64,000 bases of DNA. It comes from Triparma verrucosa (lineage: Eukaryota > Sar > Bolidophyceae > Parmales > Triparmaceae). Position 1 is the first letter of the stretch; the number at the start of each line of letters is the position of its first letter. Below, piece after piece: positions 56,801-64,000 of the stretch. The position numbers and the translations under genes were made by a program. Below the pieces are notes generated by a model, which did not search any database, was not told the DNA's origin, and saw nothing but the letters and a program-made list of their open reading frames with translations. Where the stretch lies: NCBI GenBank assembly GCA_030267905.1, contig BRXX01000178.1, forward strand, positions 1 to 64,000. The letters are read 5' to 3'.

Positions 56801-59800
56801 GGTCGTCATTCGTCATCTTCATGATGGACTTCCAAGACTTATCGACCGCCTGGAATTTTTTGGCGGCGTCAGGGAGCTGCTTCACGATATCGGGGGACGA
56901 GAAAATTGACTCGAGGTACATCCACGTGCGCTGGCACATGAGCCACTCGTCAAGAGTCTCCTGAAATATCATGAGCTTGCTCCTCCAGTCGTCGACCATT
57001 TCGCGAATACCTCCAACATAGCGGGAGCCGAGAACGGTATTGATGGTGACAAGGGAGTCGTCGAGGTCGGCGACCACCTCGGAGGTGTCACCGAGGATGT
57101 ACAGATCCTTAACATCCTTGTAGTTCTTGACCTCGAACTCCTTTTCCTTCCAGACAGCGTCGACTTTAGCCATGAGGCCCTCTAGGACGCTCTCCTGCTG
57201 GGCGTTGGTGGAGACATCCTCGATCCTCTCCGCGTGGGCGGTGACCTCCTTCTCTATGACAGCTCCTACGGTGAAGGTGGGGTCAAGGCCGTTCTCGCCC
57301 TTGATCTCGAAACCGATGGCCTCGTGGATCATTTCCCAGTGGCGATCCTGAAGGCTCGGGTGGAGAAGATTTACAACTACGGGCAGAACCGGGAGGAACT
57401 CTATGACGGAGTCTCTAAGACGAGGGACTACAGGATTTCCGGGCAGCTTCTTCGAAGCCTTGTTGGTCAATTTCTGGAAGTTGGTCAAGGTCCTCTCGAG
57501 CAGTTCGATGTCCATTTGTTGGAGAGGACTCTCGACCCACCCGCTTCGAAGGTGGGACCACTCGTCGACTCCCTTCCAAAGATCGGACTTGAGCTTGAGG
57601 TCTTCGATCACCTCGTCAAGGTTGTCATATTCTGTCTGGATCTTTCCGAGCTTCTCCTCGAAGTCTTGGAGCTCCTCTGCACGGGCCTGGAGGGCCTTTT
57701 GCTCCTCGAGCTGCTGGCCGAGATAGGCAATAACGTCGCCGGGGTGCTCGTAATTTTCCTCGTTGACGATGAGGTCCTTGTCGAGCGCCTCGCGAAGCGC
57801 CTGGATCTTCTTGTTGAGCTTGGGAATGTCAGCGTCGACTTCGGCGGAGAATCGGTTGACCTCCTCCTCCTCCTTTGATTGGGCCTTCTCAATACCGTCC
57901 TCGAGAGACCTCATGTTCTCTCCAACCATGACAATGTGGACCCTCTCGTGATCCGGGATGGTCCAGCTCATCTCGTTCATGAGCATCTCCATGTCGTGGA
58001 TGTGAGCTTGCTCCTCCTTGTATTTGTCAATGTTATCGACGGCCTCGAGCACGGTATTCTTCTTGTGAACGAACTGCCTGACGTCTTCCGGGCCGCGTTC
58101 GATGACGGGGACAATTTTCTCGAGGCAGGAGAGGAGACTAGTAGACTGCTTCGACATGAGCTCGGGGAGGAGATCTTTGAGGGCCTTCATCATTCTGAGC
58201 GGGGAGGGCATAAGCTCGTCCTTCAGCTGTGATGAGTCCACGGTGAAGATGCCGACATCAGCGATGAAAGGAATAGTCGCGAACGAGTCCTGTTGACCCT
58301 TGTACTTGTTGATGTCTGTCTTGTACTCCTCGAGGTCAATCTTGCCCTCGTCAGGAGAGTACTTCCCCTCGAGGTTCTCGACCTCCTCGTGATTGCTCAG
58401 CCAGGTTTCCCTGAAGGGGCTGAAAATGGTCGCGTACGAGGTGACGTTCGAGAACGCAACGTCGAGGTTTTCGTATATTTCCTCGGTGAGGCGCTTGAAG
58501 ATTTCGTCGTCCGAGACAACGTCCTGAACAGGGACCTCCTCCCTCGCAGCTTCGTCAGCGTCCTCCGACTCCTCCATGATGTAAACCTGAAGCTCCTCGT
58601 GAGAGAAAACTCTCTCGGGGATGTCAATGACCCTGAGGCTCTGGCTAATGACCTGCTCGATGCCGAACCTGATTTTTGCCTGACTCGGACTGACGGTGAC
58701 CACACCATCGTTGGACATGCTAACCTCGAGAGAGAAGAGACAGGGCTTCGGGAGCTCCTTGCCCACAAAGTCCTGCTCCAGCTGAGCCTTGTCGGCGATC
58801 CTGCTCTTCTCGTCGTACCAGATGGTGGGATCCTCGGGCAGCCAGTCGCCCTTCATAGAGGCGACAGCGGACGAGACCGACTCCAAGGCCATGTCGTGGA
58901 GGGTGTCGACCACGAGAAAGTCAGTGAGCTTTAAGAACTTGGTGAGCTTGCGGCACTCGGATCTTAGCGAAGCTCTCTCCATGAATGTCATCCTGTGGTC
59001 GGCCACGATGTTGTTGCTCTTCAAAAACTCGTCCACGATCTCGTCGCAGGCCCCCCTGACGGTGTTGTGTATATTGACGCTGAAGGAGCTCAGCTCGGTC
59101 GTCAGGGACTCTTGCAGCGCGTGCTGGGACTTGATGAAGCTGTCCAGCTTAAGGGTCTCTTTCGAGGCGACGTCTATCAAGCGGAGGTTGGTCACGCTGA
59201 CGCAGAGGCTCTTAATAGTCATCAAGGCGTCCCGAAGGCTGGGAATGAAAATGAATAGATTCTTAACCAACGCCTCGCGCGCCGAGGCAAGGCTAGCATT
59301 CTTGATGTTCTTCTTCCAGACGGAGAAGGTCTTCCACATCCTGTACGACTTGAAGAAGTTGATCTGCCTCATCTTCCCGAAGAGCTGGAACTCCCTCTCC
59401 CACTGATCGAGGGGAGTGAACTCGGTGGTGCCGTCCTTCGTGAAGTGAGTGATTCCAGCCCTGCTGAGGGTGTAATACGACGAGCCAGGGTTCGTGCTTT
59501 GGTGGTCGGTGATTGACAAGTCGTACGCCGACCTGGAAGCTTCGTTGGAGTGTGTCAAATAGAGGAAGTTCCCATCTCCCTTGAGGAAGGCGGTAAGCTG
59601 AGCTTGGCTCATGTGAAGGCTGCCTATGAAGCTGGAGGAAATTGACTGGGAGAGGTTGGAACGATCGTCGTCGATCGTTGTCATCAGGTGGGGGGGAGGG
59701 GGGGAGGGAAGAGATTCGTCACGGAGGTCGGGAACAGGGGAGGTGGGGTTTCCGGCGAATTTACGGGAGAGGAGGGGGTGGCGGGGCGGAGGGGCGTTCT

Positions 59801-60617
59801 TGGGGTCGTACTGGGGGGCGGGGGGCGGGAGGCGGGGGGCGGGGGGCGGGGGGGGCGAGAGAGGGTTTGTATTAGTGTTAGGTTAGGTTGGGGCGCAGAT
59901 TGGATGCGGAAAGGGGTGCTGCTCACCTTGTCGTTCTCAAGACTCGCCATCGACTTGCTAAGGACCAGAGTTCCACTTGCCTTCGGCGCAGCACCGGGAA
60001 GACGAGGCCTCAGGGACCTCTTGGCTGGGTTGACCAGGGCACTGGAGCCTGAAGTGCGCCCGGGGGCGTAATTTGCCGCATTCGGAGAGGACGACGCCAG
60101 GGACGTCCTGCATGCGGAGAGAGAGAGAGTTGGTTGTGAGGGAGACGGGAGGAAGGGGAGAGGTTGAGGAATTGCGAGCGTCGGGGTTAGAAGGATCTGG
60201 GGAGCGCGATACTGAAATTGCGCGCCGCGCGGGAGGGGGGAAGGCACGGCAAGCGCAGCTCGTGACAGCCGAAAAGGGATGAACAGAGGACGAACAGGCA
60301 GGTAAGGGCGAATGGTGTTTTCAAAGGGAAAATATTTTTTCGCGCCCGGGAACTGGGGGGAGACGGGGCCAGTGGAGGGGAACACATCGGATCTATCGCT
60401 AATACGATCGAAACGCCGCGGAACCCCGATGGACACACACAAAACGCTGAAAATGAAGCCTCCTTCGTGGGCTCAAACTCGATTCAGCTTAAACAGGGTT
60501 CAAGGGTTTGGCGCAACGTGAAGTGTGGCGACTTTAGCGCAAACTAGGTGATTCATTGACCGACACAAGTGTTACTTACGTGCTCTTGGAGGCCACGATC
60601 CTCTGGGACAAGTCCAT
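47874..60617 (-). CDS. Axonemal dynein heavy chain (inner-arm, DNAH7/DNAH3-type)
   Basis: Three exons: 60617-60580 (38 nt), 60107-59927, 59645-47874 (11,772 nt in one exon); total 11,991 nt, 3996 aa. Exon 1 encodes MDLSQRIVASKS-T. The in-frame ATG at 59684 is an alternative start if intron 2 is not used, but the acceptor TCCCAG at 59646-59651 gives a clean phase-0 join. After the N-terminal tail, AAA1-AAA4 P-loops are at about 1326 (GPAGTGKTE), 1606 (GPTGSGKTS), 1955 (GVTGTGKTT) and 2308 (GVGGSGKQS). The stalk coiled coils and microtubule-binding region are at about 2540-2840. The C-terminus (CPVYKTSVRQGVLSTTGMSTNFV) resembles single-headed inner-arm chains; length near 4000 aa fits. Motor for flagellar beating. 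Confidence 0.95.
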
Positions 60618-60817
60618 ATTAACTTTTTGGGTTTACAACAGACTTAGCCTCCTCCTCCCAAACTCCTCTCTTACAACTTATCAGGTCGTTAAAGGCCCGC
60701 CATTGTTTTTGATAAAAGAAGAGATTGGGCTGTCTACTTCGGACTCTTATTATCCCACCAGAGGCTTTTTAATAGTAGACACGGCTTGCTCCTGAGCGCT
60801 GACCCCCTGACGTTGCG
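60618..60817. promoter_or_regulatory. Putative bidirectional promoter of two flagellar genes
   Basis: Only 200 bp separate the start codons of the divergent dynein heavy chain and docking-complex-like genes. It holds pyrimidine tracts and AT-rich patches. GTTGCGATGG at 60812-60821 resembles half of an RFX X-box but overlaps the start codon, so it is not called. Confidence 0.45.
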
Positions 60818-63304
60818 ATGGAGGCCTCTGGAGAGCTCGGGAAGTCCCACAGTGGGACGGCCAAGGGGAGGAAGCACTCAGGCAAGAAACTGGCCCCCCT
60901 CAACCCGGACCCGCCCAAGCGGTTCACGAAGAAGGACTTGGTGGAGGCCTGCCGGAAGCAGGCCCCTGCGTTTGACCAGTCGGCGCTTATTTTGAGGAGA
61001 AAGATGAGGCTGAACAATGTCACCCCGGGGGTGAGAGCAGAAGGTGAGTTTAGGTTGTCGGTGGTGTGGGGCACGGGGGGGAGGGGGGGGGGAGTGCGCA
61101 CGGGGTGTCTTTTTTTCGGTCCACTTCCTGCGCAAACCAAACAATAGTTGAACTAACGCTCCAATATTCTTCTGCCTTCCTCGTTGCCCGGCACCGAACA
61201 GACCCAGACGTTGGCAGCCAGGTCAAGGTCATGGACAATGGAGTCAAGACGAATGCGAAGAAGTTCAACGAATACAAGCTGATCGCCGATCGCCTCACCA
61301 CCGAGTGGCAGGCCAAGTGCGACGAGCTTGCTGACCTGAAGAAGGACGAGGAGGCCCTCGACCAGATGATCAACTGCACCAACCCCGAGAGCAAGAGGAT
61401 CCAGGAGCTGCTGGTAGACATCGAAAAGTGCAACGCCAAGACGGAGAAAAAGCTCCAATACCGGTTGCAGCTTAATCACATGTATTCACGGCTACAGAGG
61501 AACTCTGTGAGCCTGGACGCTCACATCAACGCCATGGAGGACACTCATGCAGCCTCGGAGAAGGAGCTGCTGCACTGCGAGAACCTCATGCGCGAGATCG
61601 AGGCTGGGCGAACCAAGGCCATTAGAGACTACGAGGCCAGCCAGGCGGCAGTCCAGATAGAGAGGAACGATAGGGCGAGGATCATCAGCAGCAAAAAGAA
61701 TGAGGCTGTCAACGCTAGCAAAATGGAGAAGTGGAGGAACGACACGGAGAAGTCCAGGCAGGAGTTGGCGCAGAGCCTTAAGGGCGACTTGAACCAGGAG
61801 GAGGAGGCGAAGTTGGTGAAGACGCTGTTTGAGAAGGAAAAGGAGGTGAGATTGTTTGCCTGAGGGAGCGAAGCGAGTACTGGACTTGATTGGATTAACG
61901 AAGCCAATAATAATAATAATATAATATACTGGACTGGAGGAAGCGAAGCGAAGCGAAGCGACCCTCTCTCACCTTGCTCGTGGTGTTTGGATTGGGTTTG
62001 TGGGTTTGGTCTTCTCTCCTCTAACTCTCATCGGTTAAATTCGGCAGGTTCTCCAGTGGAAGGCGGAGTTCGAACAGACCCAGCTGGTGGTCAACAAGCT
62101 GGAGAGGGCCTTTCGAGAAATCAAGGACGCCACTGGTGTCAACAGCTTGAGAGAGATGGTTAACAAATTTAGTAACCACCAGGAACACCGAGACCGGCTA
62201 GCGATGGAGAAGAAGGACGCAGAGGACAGACTAACAGCCGGCAAGAAGGCCCTCGACAAGGCGAGGCAGGAGTTTGACAATGTCAAGGAGGTCGGCTTCG
62301 GTGACACTGACTTCAACAGAGATATCAGGGACAAAAAGATGGAGGAAATCATGCAGGAGAAGATGGAGAGCAAGGTCGTCAGGGCCACCTGCGAGAGATT
62401 AGAGAAGGTGCTAGTGGGATTGAGGCAGGGTGGCATGGGGCTGTACCAGCGGCTGCTGGCCTACCACCCCACGCTTTGCGAGGGAGGGGAGCTTCCCCAA
62501 CTCAACAAGAGCGCCACCACCAGCGCCATTGAGGCGGCCTACGACACCCTCAAGATGCTCACTTTGACCGAAACAGTCCTCGGAAAGATGATTGATCACA
62601 TCGGCGGCGGGGAGGGCAGCCCGAGCAGGTTCAGCGTCCTGCCCAACGAGGATGAGAACAGCATGGAGGACGACGGGACCATCGGCACCTCGAACGCGGA
62701 GGAGGAGAGGTGAGAGGGACGTGACGAGGAGCGAGGCGACGAGCTGCCGACTGGCATCTATGAGATCTTGGCGCTTGCTGATATTCCAGTATAGCTACTG
62801 TCGAGTCCACCACTATTTCTAACGATATAACAAACACAATTCGCTCGACGCAGCATCGAGGACAACCCGAACCTCGGCCCCGCCAACATTCGCATCGTCC
62901 GAAAGGTCGGTGGAGGAGACGAGGATGAGGGGCCCTGCGAGGGAGATGAGGAGAGGGGGGACAACTTCGACGACCTTTCCATCGACGACAGTGAGGCCGT
63001 CGAGAACATGGTGCCCAGCAGGACCTTCCTCAAAATGAGCAGCGGGAGGCAGGCGGGCGAGGCCAGAAGGCAGGCGGAGGCCGAGCTCAAGCGGGCCAGG
63101 TACCAGGAGAAGCTAGACGCTGCCGACGAGAAGGAGAGGCTCATGCTCACCAGCACGACAGCCCTCCAAAAGCAGCAAGCGCTCGCCAACAGCAGGCTAG
63201 CCAAGCACCACCACCCCGTGGGCCTGCCGAAAAGCCTCACCGTCAGAGACGACCCCATGACCAAGGCGCAGGTCTTCATGACCGAGATGCCGCACCTCGA
63301 CTAG
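60818..63304 (+). CDS. Outer-dynein-arm docking-complex-like coiled-coil protein (CCDC151/CCDC114 family)
   Basis: Four exons: 60818-61043, 61202-61845, 62048-62709, 62854-63304 (1983 nt, 660 aa). Nearly all of residues 75-440 is coiled coil. The segment LERAFREIKDATGVNSLREMV in exon 3 (two pieces, LERAFREIKDATGV and NSLREMV) matches the (Y/L)E.AF..I..ATG(V/I)....E(M/V)V..F signature of ODAD1/ODAD3-type docking proteins. FGDTDFNRDI lies downstream, and the C-terminus is acidic then basic. These proteins anchor outer dynein arms to doublet microtubules. Family is fairly sure; which paralogue is not. It shares a 200-bp divergent promoter with the dynein heavy chain. Introns 2 and 3 carry GGAGCGAAGCGA-type introner motifs. 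Confidence 0.8.
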
Positions 63305-64000
63305 GTGGTGTTGGGGGGTTTTGTGTCGTCGGATCGGTTTGGATCGGATTGGATGGATAGGCGAGATAAGAAGATGTTGTATTTTTTAGTTCAAACAAAT
63401 TGGGCTGCTTTGTTTTTGCACTTCTCCGACCGAACGAACGAAAAAAAATGAAACGCCATTTTTTCACGTTTTTTAAAACCTTTTGGTGTACAATTTTGGC
63501 CATATTCGTCACTTTGAGACCCCCAAGAGAAATAATCTTCCATTACAAAGGACTTTAAAAAGATCAAAGATAAAAGCAATTTTTTGATAGTAAATCGCTG
63601 CAATGAAATCTTAAATACATACAGTATTCTAAATATGGTCCTTATTTGGTGAATTGATTCTTTAATCGCGAAAAATCCATTGAAAATAGGCTAAGATGGA
63701 CTCAGTTCGAAAAGTTTTATAGAAGTTTTTGCATTGCAAAGGTCTCAGAATTAATAATATGACCAAAACTGACCACAAAAATTATACTGGAGAAAATTTT
63801 CAAAACACATTTCCGATTTTTCTTGGATTCGCCTCTTTCCTGGTAAAACTTTGCATTACGTACTCCCTTTGTTATACACAACAGGTTTTTGTATTTATAC
63901 GTACCGAATTACTACCTTTCAACCAAATTTCTCACACTCCTGATTTCACAGCTTCGCTATTTTCTTCTTGAGCGATGAACTCCACAAACCCCCCCGTGAC
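63305..64000. other. 3' flank and window end, no gene
   Basis: This is AT-rich sequence after the docking-complex gene stop. One open frame (63729-63971, plus) lacks family features and is not called. The next gene lies beyond the window. Confidence 0.5.

Noticed and set aside
60812..60821. RFX X-box-like half site GTTGCGATGG
   Set aside because: Only one half of the palindrome is present and it overlaps the start codon of the docking-complex gene.
1..64000. tRNA, rRNA, CRISPR arrays, viral genes, autonomous transposons
   Set aside because: Looked for B-box-like tRNA motifs, spaced repeats and transposase, integrase or reverse transcriptase motifs by eye and found none convincing. A tRNAscan-type search was not possible.

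Overview
This is a eukaryotic chromosome end. Positions 1-68 are CCCTAA telomeric repeats, and the first gene stops about 175 bp later. Genes are broken by short spliceosomal introns (about 60-330 bp, mostly GTGAG...AG, often with a TNCTAAC-like branch site). The gene content is that of a flagellated photosynthetic protist: a uroporphyrinogen decarboxylase with an N-terminal signal peptide and an ASSF-type cleavage site (typical of plastids bounded by four membranes), axonemal dynein heavy chain, enkurin and dynein-docking-type coiled coils, and a CDPK. I infer a heterokont (stramenopile) alga, perhaps a bolidophyte/parmalean. That placement is an inference and not proven here.

Layout. 0.2-6.6 kb: a nine-exon gene for a giant START-repeat membrane protein. 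6.9-8.5 kb: RBM25/PWI-like splicing factor. 9.1-10.8 kb: UROD. 10.9-13.5 kb: MAP2K-like kinase. 13.9-17.6 kb: receptor-type kinase with a periplasmic-binding-like ectodomain. 17.8-18.9 kb: VTT membrane protein. 18.9-19.6 kb: TRMT112. 19.9-21.9 kb: AzgA-type purine permease. 22.0-22.9 kb: LCM-type methyltransferase. 23.1-25.4 kb: PH-J-PDZ-RPEL scaffold. 25.6-26.8 kb: alpha/beta hydrolase. 27.5-28.0 kb: VKOR. 28.1-28.8 kb: SANT protein. 29.4-31.5 kb: SCP/FCP1-type phosphatase. 31.7-32.2 kb: complex I B12. 32.6-35.0 kb: IMPDH. 35.3-35.7 kb: mitochondrial thioredoxin. 36.0-36.3 kb: twin CX9C protein. 36.5-37.2 kb: unknown coiled coil. 37.5-38.9 kb: TDP2. 39.0-63.3 kb: a flagellum-leaning block (unknown flagellate-type protein, GPAQ-repeat protein, ankyrin protein, enkurin, CDPK, dynein heavy chain, docking-complex-like coiled coil).

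All multi-exon models were joined by hand from splice sites. Every complete model gives a coding length divisible by three, which is good internal support. The SANT gene is the only one whose 5' end I could not resolve.

Two features stand out beyond the genes. First, many introns look like introner elements. One family carries terminal inverted repeats next to the splice sites. Another is a near-identical element with the core TATTCACGTGGGGG, present in at least three genes, in either orientation, and in tandem inside one intron. Second, 20 consecutive genes (17.8-47.3 kb) alternate strand perfectly, so the region is a chain of divergent promoters and convergent ends.
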